Origin: Acidobacteria bacterium UBA2990
Lineage (GTDB): Bacteria > Acidobacteriota > Vicinamibacteria > Vicinamibacterales > UBA8438
Direction of reading: 5' to 3'
DNA length: 46,511 bases
NCBI GenBank assembly: GCA_002347025.1
Contig: DEAE01000026.1
Span: 1-46,511, forward strand
The translations under genes were made by a program, and so were the position numbers. Shown in pieces: positions 34,534 through 43,257 of the stretch (position 1 is its first letter; every line of letters starts with the position of its first letter). Below the pieces are notes generated by a model. The model was not told where the DNA came from, searched no databases, and saw only the letters and a list, made by a program, of their open reading frames with translations.

Positions 34534-36252
34534 CTACCGGCCTTCATCTGCTTCTCGAGCCCGCGCACCACTAAGAATGTTGGTCATTCCGTAGTTCCCT
34601 TCGTGGCATGCATACTCCACGAGTTCATACTGGGTTTCATCTCGGACAAACGTGAACATGCCGGTCCAAGGCCTCGTCCAAACGGTCGGATCGTTGAGCA
34701 TGAACTGATACTCAAGCGTGTCCGGCCCGGTCCGAGTATAGCGCTCGGTCATCGTCAGATTATCGCTAGACCCTTGGTATGGCACTTGCCCGTTGAAGTT
34801 ACGAATCTCAACAACCAGCGTGTCACCGTCCCAATAGCCCCGGGCATCACCAAGCCAGGAAGTAATGTCCGACCCGACGTGTGGACTAGAGTCCGTCGGG
34901 ATCACCCGTGTTTCATGAATCATCTCACGCTGCAAAGCCACATGGCCTGGACCCTGCACAATCTGCATACCATTGTTGTAGACGCCAGGCGTGGGTACCA
35001 GACTTCGCGTGATACAACGCACCCACGGGCTCAAATCTTCAGGACCCTCGGCAATACGTCTCACGCCAGAGGTGTCAACCCGATTCGCGGTGCGGGCCTG
35101 AGCCTCAGCAGTCATGGGTGGGAGGCGTCCATCTTGGGGATCGATGACCATCGCGACTTGCCGCGACGGAGTGGACTTCACATAGCCCAACGTCGTGTCT
35201 CGCCACTCCGACTCATAGCCCCAAATACTACCCAGCGTCCCACGCTCACGACGCGCCGCCGCTTCTTCTGCGGTCAACGACGAGAGGTCAGTCATGTCTT
35301 CCGGCCGCTGTAGCGGAATACCGTGCGCCGCGTCTCCGGTCCAGACTCCCTGAAAATCAGGCGTACCCCACGGCGTACGCGGCACTGTGTACGGCTGCAG
35401 TTCCGTCGTAATGTCGACCGGCACCTCAATCTCCGCATCAACACCCGCGAACCCTGCCTCAACCACCGCTAAACTGACATTGTCTGGCCCACCAATAAAC
35501 GCACGCCTCGCAGCTGTCCGGCCGCCGCTCGGCACCATCGGTTCCTCCAAGATTTCGGCATCGCGCGATCTCAACCCGCTAACGGCCGAATCCATATCGG
35601 TCACAGAGAAGGCGATGTGATCGATCGCCCGACCGGCAGTGGCCGCAGGAACCCCATCTTCATACGGCATCGCCAGCAGCCAAATATCACCCATGCGCAC
35701 GCCGTCGATCCGATTCCGCAGGCTAGCACTCTCACCCCCGAAACTCTCCTGATACCAAGCAAGCGTGGCTGCCGGGTCACTGGCATTCAGGTGGATATGG
35801 TGGAACCCGATCGTTTGGTCATCCTCGACCAGTTCGATCCGCGTACCCCATGGATCGAAAATAAAACCAACCTTGAACAGCCCGGGTATATCGCGCAGCG
35901 TCGAACCATCCGGGAAACGTTGCAGCCTCACTCCAGAGCCTCCAACGCCCACTGCCTCAAGCTCAGCCATCTTCGCCATCAGATCGGCATACGAGAACGA
36001 GATGTGGTCAATGCCCGTCCTCTGGCTGCTGCCGAGCGTGGGACGAGAATCGAAAACGACTTGGGCACCGCCACATTCGACCCCATCGTCGCGGTCGGTC
36101 AGGGGTTCGCAGTCCAAGTAGCGGGTATACCAGCCGATCGCCTCTGTGGCGTTCGATGTCGTCAAGTGCACATGATGGTAATCAGCGGCCCCCACACCAG
36201 TAGACAGCACCGCCGCAACAACAAACGCAAGTCCAATTCGAGTCAACGTCAT
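34534..36252 (-). CDS. Fusion of two VOC domains to a WDGDTLVV-family domain
   Basis: About 572 residues from ATG 36252 (AGAGG, 9 nt); the longer reading overlaps the upstream gene. A signal peptide ending VGAAD is followed by two glyoxalase/VOC modules: YHHVHLTTSNATEAIGWYTRYL...RTGIDHISFSYADL (about residues 24-130) and FHHIHLNASDPAATLAWYQE...RAIDHIAFSVTDM (about 140-255). The His and Glu metal ligands of the beta-alpha-beta-beta-beta units are plausible. From about residue 275 the protein enters a domain shared with the genes at 36269 and 38388: PWGTPDFQGVW, WDGDTLVVEIRNFNG, YACHEGNYGM. That domain has no known function. Periplasmic VOC enzymes often act on aromatic or epoxide substrates. 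Confidence 0.85.
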   Translation of the reverse strand: MTLTRIGLAFVVAAVLSTGVGAADYHHVHLTTSNATEAIGWYTRYLDCEPLTDRDDGVECGGAQVVFDSRPTLGSSQRTGIDHISFSYADLMAKMAELEAVGVGGSGVRLQRFPDGSTLRDIPGLFKVGFIFDPWGTRIELVEDDQTIGFHHIHLNASDPAATLAWYQESFGGESASLRNRIDGVRMGDIWLLAMPYEDGVPAATAGRAIDHIAFSVTDMDSAVSGLRSRDAEILEEPMVPSGGRTAARRAFIGGPDNVSLAVVEAGFAGVDAEIEVPVDITTELQPYTVPRTPWGTPDFQGVWTGDAAHGIPLQRPEDMTDLSSLTAEEAAARRERGTLGSIWGYESEWRDTTLGYVKSTPSRQVAMVIDPQDGRLPPMTAEAQARTANRVDTSGVRRIAEGPEDLSPWVRCITRSLVPTPGVYNNGMQIVQGPGHVALQREMIHETRVIPTDSSPHVGSDITSWLGDARGYWDGDTLVVEIRNFNGQVPYQGSSDNLTMTERYTRTGPDTLEYQFMLNDPTVWTRPWTGMFTFVRDETQYELVEYACHEGNYGMTNILSGARAREADEGR

Positions 36253-36268
36253 GATTCGATACCTCTCA

Positions 36269-37084
36269 CTAACGGGTTGGCTCTCTCCGTAAATGGCCGT
36301 AGAGAAGATCCTCAGTAAATTCGACACACTTGTATTCCAAAACTTGGGCATTCTCTTCCAAGCGCCGATAAAGGGGCATTCGCATGGTCCAAGGCTCGGT
36401 AAACACGTTCGGGTCTTCGATGGTAGCCTCATACATGAGCACATTGGCTCCCATCGGGGTGTAACGTTCGACCACGTGCAAACCGTTACTAGCAAAGTTA
36501 CCAGCACGATCGAGCCAAGATTCGCCGTTAAAACCCACAGCATCAATTACCAACGTGTCGCCATCCCAGCTCCCGTGAGACCGCCCCATCCAGGTATCGA
36601 GCGGAGGAGGCTCTGGGTTGTCCTTATCCATATGGACCGTACGATTCGCTTCGGCAAAGCCATATACAAGCATAATCTTGCGGTCACCCTGAATGATCCG
36701 GAAGGGATACGGCAGATACGTGGCCCTTGGTACTCCAGGCATGAAACACTTCAACTCTGGATCATCGGTCCACCGATTTTCAAAGTTCTGCTGTTTTTGT
36801 TCAAGCGCCTCCGGGCGATAAGGAATCACGTTACCGACTACAACTCCTTGCCCAGGTGGAATTGCCCCAATGGCACCCATGTCCGGTGGTCCGGCACTGG
36901 CCGGATGGTCCTGTATGTCCCAATGTGCTGTCCCAATTGCCTGCCAGACCCCGTTCAGGTCCGGATGTCCATCGAACGCCCTTGGCACATCTGAACTCTG
37001 CGCAATAACCACTCTTGTCGTTAGTGAAAACACCGCCAATAGCACCACGATGGATGTCAGCTGTGCGCTCTGCCACTTGCTCAT
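36269..37084 (-). CDS. Secreted WDGDTLVV-family protein
   Basis: About 271 residues from ATG 37084 (AAGGAG, 10 nt); GTG 37093 is only 1 nt from that box. The signal ends at VIAQ. Landmarks are FDGHPDLNGVWQ, MGRSHGSWDGDTLVIDAVGFNG, HVVERYTP and a DPNVFTEPWTMRMPLYRR segment. They match the C-terminal domain of the VOC fusion and the protein at 38388 in order. This is a recurrent acidobacterial secreted family of unknown function. It precedes the VOC fusion gene by 16 nt, so the two are surely co-transcribed. A role in outer-surface or periplasmic degradation is a guess only. Confidence 0.8.
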   Translation of the reverse strand: MSKWQSAQLTSIVVLLAVFSLTTRVVIAQSSDVPRAFDGHPDLNGVWQAIGTAHWDIQDHPASAGPPDMGAIGAIPPGQGVVVGNVIPYRPEALEQKQQNFENRWTDDPELKCFMPGVPRATYLPYPFRIIQGDRKIMLVYGFAEANRTVHMDKDNPEPPPLDTWMGRSHGSWDGDTLVIDAVGFNGESWLDRAGNFASNGLHVVERYTPMGANVLMYEATIEDPNVFTEPWTMRMPLYRRLEENAQVLEYKCVEFTEDLLYGHLRREPTR

Positions 37085-37171
37085 CAGTATCACTCTCCTT
37101 GCTACACTTACATTTTAGGCGACATAGTTCCACGTCACCGAACTGTTTTTCTAGAGAACCCAGGACCTAAG

Positions 37172-38071
37172 TCAGTCTAAACCCAGCTCATGCCGAAGCG
37201 CGACAGCCAGATCGGGATAGTCAAATCGAAAACCACTCCCTTGTAAAACGGCTGGCACGATCCGAGCGCCAGAAAGTAGCAACGCATCAGCCATCTCTCC
37301 AAACACGAGACGGGTGGCGAATGCGGGCATAGGAAACACAGTAGGCCGCCGAAGGGCCTTACCCAGAGCTTTGGTGAACTCACGATTGGTAGCAGCCCCA
37401 GGTGCAACAGCATTGAGCGGCCCTTGAAGCGAGTCATTAGTTAAAGCATGCGCCACAATGTTCACAACATCGGTGAGTGAAATCCAACTCATATACTGGT
37501 CGCCAGTCCCTAAAACTCCACCAATCCCTAGCTTGAACGGCATCAACATGGTCCCCAGAGCCCCGCCGAAACGGCTCAGAACAATCCCGATTCGGAGATT
37601 CACAACCCGGATACCGCGCCTTCGAGCTGGTAATGTGGCCGCCTCCCAAGCTTCGCAAACCTGAGGCAAAAATCCATGACCCGGCTGGGCCGACTCATCG
37701 AGCGGTTCATCTCCCCGATCACCGTAAAAACCAATTGCTGATGCCGCCACCAGTACCTTCGGAGGAGTCTCGAGTGCAGCCAAACCCTCACAGAGATTCC
37801 GCGTGTCACGGACCCGACTAGTTCGAATTTGGTTTTTCCGGTCGACCGTCCAACGCCCTCCGGCAATATTCTCTCCGGCCAGATGCACCACCGCATCGAT
37901 CCCATCGAGAGCTCCATCCACGAATCTTCCGCCGCTGGGATCCCAAGAAGTTGTCCCTGACTCTGTTGAGGGCACTCTCAGCAACTGACGGATTTGATGG
38001 CCAGCAGCTGTCAAAACTGGCCTCAAAGCCGACCCCAGCAGACCACTCGACCCAGTGACCAGTACATTCAC
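37172..38071 (-). CDS. TIGR01777-family NAD(P)-dependent epimerase
   Basis: 299 residues starting at GTG 38071, which is well supported by AGGAGG 7 nt upstream; the longer reading lacks any such site. The N-terminal VNVLVTGSSGLLGSALRP is the Rossmann dinucleotide-binding motif of extended SDRs. Family landmarks follow: VVHLAGENIAGGRW, FYGDRGDEPLDE, LRIGIVLSRFGGALG, MSWISLTDVV and the C-terminal DUF1731-like GFRFDYPDLAVALR. The family (E. coli YfcH type) has no settled substrate. It is cytoplasmic, unlike most of its neighbours, and is 87 nt upstream of the WDGDTLVV gene on the same strand. Confidence 0.9.
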   Translation of the reverse strand: MNVLVTGSSGLLGSALRPVLTAAGHQIRQLLRVPSTESGTTSWDPSGGRFVDGALDGIDAVVHLAGENIAGGRWTVDRKNQIRTSRVRDTRNLCEGLAALETPPKVLVAASAIGFYGDRGDEPLDESAQPGHGFLPQVCEAWEAATLPARRRGIRVVNLRIGIVLSRFGGALGTMLMPFKLGIGGVLGTGDQYMSWISLTDVVNIVAHALTNDSLQGPLNAVAPGAATNREFTKALGKALRRPTVFPMPAFATRLVFGEMADALLLSGARIVPAVLQGSGFRFDYPDLAVALRHELGLD

Positions 38072-38387
38072 AGACGCTCCTCCTATAGCCTCACGTTGAC
38101 AGATACCAGACTTCGCTGAGTCCCAAGGGCGAGAGTGCCTCAAGAGTTTGGCTAGGCTCTCGGCGGCTCTCACTCTACAACGATCCAAGGTCTCTCCAAA
38201 CCTTTACCTTGATTTTCACAGCACGCTCACATAGACAACGCCGCCATTCCAGTGATGTTCAAAAACACTAAAACCTAACCATTCGATAGAAACTGCCAAG
38301 CAGGTCAAGTATTCTCTTGACCATGGGAGCATGGGCCGAATTAGAGACAAGCTCAATGGAACCAACGGAAACAGTTAGGAGGCTGGG
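38072..38387. other. Intergenic region, nothing recognised
   Basis: This 316-bp divergent space between the epimerase (minus) and the WDGDTLVV protein at 38388 (plus) should hold promoters for both. I see no repeat, hairpin or small gene I can support. Confidence 0.4.
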
Positions 38388-39407
38388 ATGATTCATCGAA
38401 CTCTCGCTGCGGCCCAGGCCGTGACCATAGCGGTATCGCTGGCACCTGCGCTGGTAACTGCACAATCAAACCCGTCGATTCCAAGAACGGCCTGGGGCAG
38501 CCCTGACCTACAGGGAGTATGGAACAACTCTACGCTAACACCATTTCAGCGGCCAGCAGAATTGGGTGACCAAGAGTTCTTGACCGAAGAGGAAGCGTCC
38601 GGCATCGAGCAACGTGCCGCCAACCGCAACCGCGACCTAGCGGGCCGGTCGGCTCTAAGGACAGTGGCCGAGCCTAACGGAAGTGTCGACCGTGGGGTTG
38701 ATGGAGCCCCTGGATCCTACAACAACTTTTGGATGGAACGCGGCTCAACGGTCGTCTCGACAAAACGAACCTCAGTCATAGTGGACCCACCTAACGGCCG
38801 ATTACCAGCCCTAACACCAGAAACGGAAGCCTGGTTAAATTCCACTGAGGCAAACCGGCTGGCCGACGTCAGAGGCGGACGACTGCCGACCGACACCTAT
38901 GAGCAACTCGATCTCGGCGACCGCTGCATCTGGTACCGCGGAATACCATCGTTCCCGACGGCGTACAACAACAACTACCAGATCTTTCAGAATCAGGACT
39001 TTGTAGCCATCGTTCAAGAGCACATCCATGATGTGCGCTTTATCCCCATCGACGGACGTCCCCACATAACCACATCAATCCGCCAGTATGCAGGAGACTC
39101 GCGAGGCCGATGGGAAGGTGACACCCTGGTGGTGGAAACGACCCATTTTAATGACCACGCCTTCATCCGAAACTTCAACAGTAACCTCAGTCAATCGCTC
39201 CACGTCACCGAGCGTTTCACCCGTATCGACGAAGATACGATCGACTATGAGTTCACAGTAACTGACCCCAACACCTGGCTACGCCCATGGAGTGGCTCAC
39301 TACCATTGACGCAGTCCGACGGCCCGATGTTTGAGTATGCCTGCCACGAGGGCAATTACGGACTGACGAACATGCTCGCCGGCTCTCGTATGCAAGAACG
39401 CCCCTAG
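38388..39407 (+). CDS. Secreted WDGDTLVV-family protein (long form)
   Basis: 339 residues with TAGGAGG 5 nt before the ATG. Signal peptide ends at VTAQ. Landmarks: TAWGSPDLQGVWNN, SVIVDPPNGRLPALT, YNNNYQIFQ, RGRWEGDTLVVETTHFN, HVTERFTRIDEDTIDYEFTV, a DPNTWLRPWSG segment, and YACHEGNYGLTNMLAGSR. The same blocks, in the same order, form the C-terminal half of the VOC fusion at 34534, so this is a free-standing homologue of that domain. Function unknown. It is transcribed away from the epimerase gene and converges with the propeller gene at 39437. Confidence 0.85.
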   Translation: MIHRTLAAAQAVTIAVSLAPALVTAQSNPSIPRTAWGSPDLQGVWNNSTLTPFQRPAELGDQEFLTEEEASGIEQRAANRNRDLAGRSALRTVAEPNGSVDRGVDGAPGSYNNFWMERGSTVVSTKRTSVIVDPPNGRLPALTPETEAWLNSTEANRLADVRGGRLPTDTYEQLDLGDRCIWYRGIPSFPTAYNNNYQIFQNQDFVAIVQEHIHDVRFIPIDGRPHITTSIRQYAGDSRGRWEGDTLVVETTHFNDHAFIRNFNSNLSQSLHVTERFTRIDEDTIDYEFTVTDPNTWLRPWSGSLPLTQSDGPMFEYACHEGNYGLTNMLAGSRMQERP

Positions 39408-39410
39408 GTC

Positions 39411-39438
39411 AACCGCTGACCGCGGAAACCTAGCGGTT
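39411..39438. terminator. Hairpin between convergent genes
   Basis: AACCGCT (39411-39417) pairs with AGCGGTT (39432-39438) around a 14-nt loop. It fills the 29-bp gap between the stops of the convergent genes at 39407 and 39437 and could serve both as terminator. Confidence 0.4.
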
Positions 39439-40453
39439 ATTGAGACGAGACTGGGAACCGGGCAATTCGATCGCCTCCGGCAACGCCGCCAACCCAGATC
39501 TCTTCCCCCACCTGAATCGCGACAGTACCGAGAATCAGGAGGTCGTTCGAAGAATAACGAACGACCTCCTCAGCAGTGAATTGCTGGAGGTCAACCCGCG
39601 CGACTCGTGACGTCACCCCTTCACATTGACGCTCCCGTATACACTCTCCGATGGCCTCTCGCCTCGGCCCAAGATGACCAGCCGCAAGTAGCGTATCTCC
39701 AGGCCCCCATCGAACGTTATCGATGTGAAACCCAACCCCCACGGCTTCCTTCTCAACTGGCACCCGCCCTCGAGACAAACGAATCAACGACTGGCTGCCG
39801 TAGCCGCCAACAAAAAACCAATTCCCGTCCCGAGAGATCTCAAGACCATTGGGACCAATATCCTCACTCCCTGCCACACGGCTCCATCCGGCAGCAGGGT
39901 TCCATTCCCAAATGTCACCCGTTCGTGGACTGGTAGTCGCAAAGCCACCCTCAGGAAGAGCAACCACAGAATTTAACGCGAGAGAGTCAGGTGCAACAGC
40001 GCAGCCAACCCAAGTCAAGCTCGGCGATAGGCCGGCAGTTTCGAGAGCGAAGACTTCGATCGCTTCGCGATCCCCATGACCGACAACGTACAAAGTGTGA
40101 TGCCCGCCTTCTCCAGGAAGCAGGTAAAGGCCATGCGGCCTGAATTGTCTCGACACCGGACCAGGACATGCGCCGTATATTTCTGTGTCGTGTCTGGCTT
40201 GTGAAGTCTCGGTCGGAAACAGAACAGTCGAAGTATGGTCACGAATATCAGCCACATAGATATGGCCCTCATCCACCATACTGGAGACGATGACCCACGG
40301 CGATTCCGGAACGGGGGCTAAATCTTCCGGACTCACCGGACCGCACAGGAACTGAACTTCACCGTCCGAGTCGCAAGCAGCCTCACTGAGGCTCACTGAA
40401 CCAAGGGATAAAACCCATAATGTGAACAAACCAATGACCGTTAATGTCCTCAT
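39437..40453 (-). CDS. Secreted beta-propeller protein (SMP-30/paraoxonase-like)
   Basis: 338 residues from ATG 40453 (GAGG, 8 nt); the longer reading to 40681 has no RBS or signal. The signal ends at SEAAC. Repeated segments such as FRPHGLYLLPGEGG, LALNSVVALPEGGFATTSP, IGPNGLEISRDGNWFFVGGY and IDNVRWGPGDTLLAAG are typical propeller blades of the SMP-30/gluconolactonase and paraoxonase superfamily, with Asn and Asp residues at blade positions that could bind Ca2+. Six Cys residues suggest disulfides. Lactonase or esterase activity is a reasonable guess, not shown. Confidence 0.75.
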   Translation of the reverse strand: MRTLTVIGLFTLWVLSLGSVSLSEAACDSDGEVQFLCGPVSPEDLAPVPESPWVIVSSMVDEGHIYVADIRDHTSTVLFPTETSQARHDTEIYGACPGPVSRQFRPHGLYLLPGEGGHHTLYVVGHGDREAIEVFALETAGLSPSLTWVGCAVAPDSLALNSVVALPEGGFATTSPRTGDIWEWNPAAGWSRVAGSEDIGPNGLEISRDGNWFFVGGYGSQSLIRLSRGRVPVEKEAVGVGFHIDNVRWGPGDTLLAAGHLGPRREAIGECIRERQCEGVTSRVARVDLQQFTAEEVVRYSSNDLLILGTVAIQVGEEIWVGGVAGGDRIARFPVSSQ

Positions 40454-40890
40454 AAGATAGCCTCGCTTAGTCTGAGTCCCGCACAACCAATTCGAAGATA
40501 TGTCCGCCCCACCAAGGTCCTGAGGTGCCTCCGCCCTGAACGCAGAGGGACACATACGGCCGGTTCGATCCATAAACTCACCTGCTGTTATTTGCCGCCA
40601 ATATGGCAAACCCCAACTTTCAATCACCAACCATCTGCATGGCAGCCACTCATTCAAATCGCTCTTCTCTAGGACCCTCATCGTTTAGATGTGTGGCTCC
40701 TCAAGCTTGGAATCGGATAGATTATGTCACCTTTAAAAGATCCAGCCTGACTGACTCACTGGCCCAAGTGCCCCCCAACAATACTTCGGACGGACTGCAA
40801 ACAAAATGAACTCCAAGTCACACCTCGTAGACAAGGAAAAGTACGGGTGTTACACTCCGGCTTGGTTTTCGATCCCACTCAGGAGGCAAA
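40454..40890. other. Intergenic region carrying the PuuD promoter
   Basis: This 437-bp divergent region between the propeller gene and the PuuD-like gene has no supported coding sequence. The small plus frame at 40603-40809 has no RBS or recognisable content. The promoter of the PuuD-like gene is listed separately. Confidence 0.45.
40828..40856 (+). promoter_or_regulatory. Promoter of the PuuD-like gene
   Basis: TAGACA (40828-40833) and TACACT (40851-40856) are exactly 17 nt apart, a good sigma-70-type promoter. Transcription would begin about 27 nt before ATG 40891. Confidence 0.5.
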
Positions 40891-41667
40891 ATGGACGGAC
40901 TAGAGGCGATCTTCCGATGGATACACATTTTTGTAGGTATTTTGTGGATCGGGCACCTCTATTTTTTCAACTTTGTTAACGGACAGATGGCCGCAAAGCT
41001 GGACGCTGCAGCCAAGAAGCAAGTCGTGCCCGAACTCATGCCAAGAGCCTTATTTTGGTTCCGATGGGGAGCCGCATGGACATGGGTCACCGGTGTCATG
41101 TTGTTGCTTCTCGTTTACTATCATGGCGGGCAAGCCCTGGACTCTCAAGCAAGCTGGGGAACCGGGCCAATCGTTATGGTCGCAGTCACCTTCCTTGGCG
41201 TGTTTCTCTACGACGCCCTTTGGAATAGCAACCTCAAATCAAACGTGCGCGCCGCAGTCATCGTATCTTTCGCTCTGCTTGCGGTTACCGTCTACTTCTT
41301 TGTCGACGTCGGCTTTTCCTATCGGAGCACCCTGATTCACACTGGCGCGCTATTCGGAAGCGCGATGGCTTTTAATGTCTGGTACCGCATTTGGCCGGCC
41401 CAGCAGCGGATCATCACAGCCGTCAAGAAGGGCAAAGCACCAGACGCTGCCGACCCCGCGCTCGCAGGACTCCGCTCGAAACACAACACCTACATGTCAC
41501 TGCCGCTCGTCTGGGCCATGATTGGGCAACACACGACTTACTTTGCCGGTGGCAATCTTGGACTCACTGCAGACACCTATTGGATCGGGTGGCTCGCCAT
41601 CATAGCGCTTGGATGGCACATCATCTTCCAATGCTATAAGAGAGCCGCCAAACTGGAAGGCTTCTAG
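40891..41667 (+). CDS. PuuD-like membrane urate hydroxylase (no cytochrome domain)
   Basis: 258 residues with AGGAGG 6 nt before the ATG. The protein is almost all membrane helices (about 7-8), starting IFRWIHIFVGILWIGHLYFFNFVNG, the signature of the urate oxidase N-terminal (PuuD) family. Family His residues are visible in WIHIF, WIGHL and GWHII. PuuD proteins with a C-terminal cytochrome c domain are about 400 residues long; this one stops after the membrane domain and has no CxxCH. It would oxidise urate to 5-hydroxyisourate with electrons going to a respiratory carrier. No other purine-catabolism gene is in the window, so urate as substrate is not certain. Confidence 0.85.
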   Translation: MDGLEAIFRWIHIFVGILWIGHLYFFNFVNGQMAAKLDAAAKKQVVPELMPRALFWFRWGAAWTWVTGVMLLLLVYYHGGQALDSQASWGTGPIVMVAVTFLGVFLYDALWNSNLKSNVRAAVIVSFALLAVTVYFFVDVGFSYRSTLIHTGALFGSAMAFNVWYRIWPAQQRIITAVKKGKAPDAADPALAGLRSKHNTYMSLPLVWAMIGQHTTYFAGGNLGLTADTYWIGWLAIIALGWHIIFQCYKRAAKLEGF

Positions 41668-41997
41668 GGACGATCAGTTCGGCCTCTTCACCACAGGGGG
41701 AGAGGCTGAACAAGCACAACCAGTCCACTCCCCGTCAACACAACCGAACTGCTCTAAACCACTTATTCCGCCAAGCCTCTGGAAGCTGTCCCTCAAATCC
41801 TGACCCGCGGCACTAGAGAATCTGGTGGCTCTGGCCCCTCTCGGTTGAGGCCTCGTCAGCCACCTCCTTCCCCAATAGTCAAACCCTCGATTCAAGACTT
41901 TATCGGACAGACTGACCGCAGTTGCACCTTCCGACAACCGAGTTGGCCCTTTGCCGCCATTTAAAAGAATCCAGTGTTACCAAGCTGCAATGTAGAA
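41668..41997. other. Intergenic region, nothing recognised
   Basis: This 330-bp convergent gap between the PuuD-like gene and the secreted hypothetical holds no frame I can support and no clear terminator hairpin. Confidence 0.4.
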
Positions 41998-42393
41998 TCA
42001 CCTGTCAATGGTCCACCGACGTTTCGCTCGGGCCGAACTCCCGCCAACTTCTTCGATCACGATTCGTGGAGCTACGTTTTGTCGGTACACAAATACCCAT
42101 TTAAGAGCTCGACGATTTAGCTCTGGAACAGGATATTCATGAGTGGCAAGTTCAGGTCCTTCGAACACATTGACCTCGCAGAATTCCTCAGGAACACAGA
42201 ACCCTCTGGCCTCGTCCACCCAGTCTTCGACCTCGACGCCAGGCTGCACCCACATACCCCAAGCGTGCCCCGTGACACCCACAAAGTTCAACACAGGTAG
42301 CACTCTAGAACTATTCTGCTCTGCCTCGGCAACTGAACTAGTCGCCAAGGACAGGAAACAGCCGCATGCCACCCCAAGAATCTGATTCTTCAT
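41998..42393 (-). CDS. Small secreted protein of unknown function
   Basis: 131 residues from ATG 42393, fixed by AGGAG 7 nt upstream. A clear Sec signal (MKNQILGVACGCFLSLATSSVAEAE) is followed by a compact domain with VGVTGHAWGMWVQPG, FCVPEEFCEVNVFEG and a basic C-terminus. Two Cys in FCVPEEFC could form a disulfide. I do not recognise the family. It lies 70 nt downstream of the tautomerase pair on the same strand and could share their transcript. Confidence 0.65.
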   Translation of the reverse strand: MKNQILGVACGCFLSLATSSVAEAEQNSSRVLPVLNFVGVTGHAWGMWVQPGVEVEDWVDEARGFCVPEEFCEVNVFEGPELATHEYPVPELNRRALKWVFVYRQNVAPRIVIEEVGGSSARAKRRWTIDR

Positions 42394-42463
42394 CAAAATT
42401 CTCCTACAAAGCACGAAGGAAGACCCTAGTCTTCAGAGCTCGCTTCCTTAGGGAAACACGCTC

Positions 42464-42865
42464 CTAACAATCCGGCTCTTCACCGGGTTCAGGAAGAACC
42501 TCACCAGCCTCCATAGTCCACGAAGCTGGCAGCTCACTAATATGACCACTGACATCTTCCTTTGGAACAGATGCTATTTCTGACAAACAGTTTATTAACC
42601 CATTCAGGATCTCTTTCCTGACTGCGGGAGACCTACCAGCTCGATTACCACCAGCTATAAAGTATGGGGTGCCAAACTCTAACATTCCGGAGCCGTGCGA
42701 ATCGGCAATAGCTCCGAATTTATCAACCTCAAAGAAAGCCACATGGACGAAATTTCTGGGAGCAGCGGAGATTCCGCAGTGGACATCGGTAAAGGCTGTG
42801 GCTATCCGACGCCTCTGGTCGTAATCCAGAGAGTCCTTAGGAATCAAACACCGGTAATATGGCAA
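42464..42865 (-). CDS. cis-CaaD-like tautomerase-superfamily enzyme, TTG start
   Basis: 133 residues starting at TTG 42865, supported by AAGGGA about 7 nt upstream. After removal of Met the N-terminus is Pro1, the catalytic base of the superfamily. Comparison with cis-3-chloroacrylic acid dehalogenase residues from memory: Pro1 and His28 coincide, and Arg74/Arg77 match Arg70/Arg73 with a +4 shift. Glu118 matches Glu114 with the same shift, while the Tyr103 position is His107. The two beta-alpha-beta halves have the right length. It is a likely isomerase or hydratase/dehalogenase of an unsaturated acid; a dehalogenation substrate is not implied. It is 38 nt downstream of another tautomerase-like gene. 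Confidence 0.75.
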   Translation of the reverse strand: MPYYRCLIPKDSLDYDQRRRIATAFTDVHCGISAAPRNFVHVAFFEVDKFGAIADSHGSGMLEFGTPYFIAGGNRAGRSPAVRKEILNGLINCLSEIASVPKEDVSGHISELPASWTMEAGEVLPEPGEEPDC

Positions 42866-42903
42866 TGCTTCTTCCCTTGTTACTTACCTGCTTCGGTCAT
42901 GGT

Positions 42904-43257
42904 CTAGAGAGCAACACCTGCCCCTGTCCAGCTCCTATCTCTCGCAGACACGATCAACTCATCCTCCTTCCCTCCGGAAATTCGACACCACGCATCGCCG
43001 ACCTCCCTGAGAAGACGATTACGGGCCTCGCTGTCGTAACCATCAGGAATTTTTCCCCGGACAAGGGAGGTTTTTGATGGCTCCCCTCCCCTAAAGCCAA
43101 ATCCTTTAGGGACATCGATCCAGTCCACCTTCACCTGCAGGTCAGGCCCTAGAGCTTCACCGCAGGCTTGTTCAATTGCCCGAACCAGTGTGCCGCGTAT
43201 AGCTGGGGGTATTTGTCCAGCCGGCACCGTACACAGAAACTCGATCATCGCCTTCAA
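42904..43257 (-). CDS. Tautomerase-like protein lacking Pro1, TTG start
   Basis: 117 residues from TTG 43257 (GGAAGG, 6 nt), or 114 from ATG 43248, which has no good RBS. The sequence pattern FLCTVPAGQIPPAIRGTLVRAIEQACGEALG, a first beta-alpha unit, and VDWIDVPKGFGFRGG, a second strand and turn, resemble tautomerase/MIF-fold proteins with two beta-alpha-beta units. However, the residue after the start Met is Ile (or Lys), not Pro. Either it is a non-catalytic or otherwise altered subunit, or it belongs elsewhere. Its position directly before the Pro1-containing gene suggests a heteromer, as in trans-CaaD. Confidence 0.6.
   Translation of the reverse strand: MKAMIEFLCTVPAGQIPPAIRGTLVRAIEQACGEALGPDLQVKVDWIDVPKGFGFRGGEPSKTSLVRGKIPDGYDSEARNRLLREVGDAWCRISGGKEDELIVSARDRSWTGAGVAL

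Noticed and set aside
34381..35313. Plus-strand 310-codon frame
   Set aside because: It is antisense to the VOC fusion and DUF6152 genes, lacks a signal or RBS, and its composition is that of a shadow frame.
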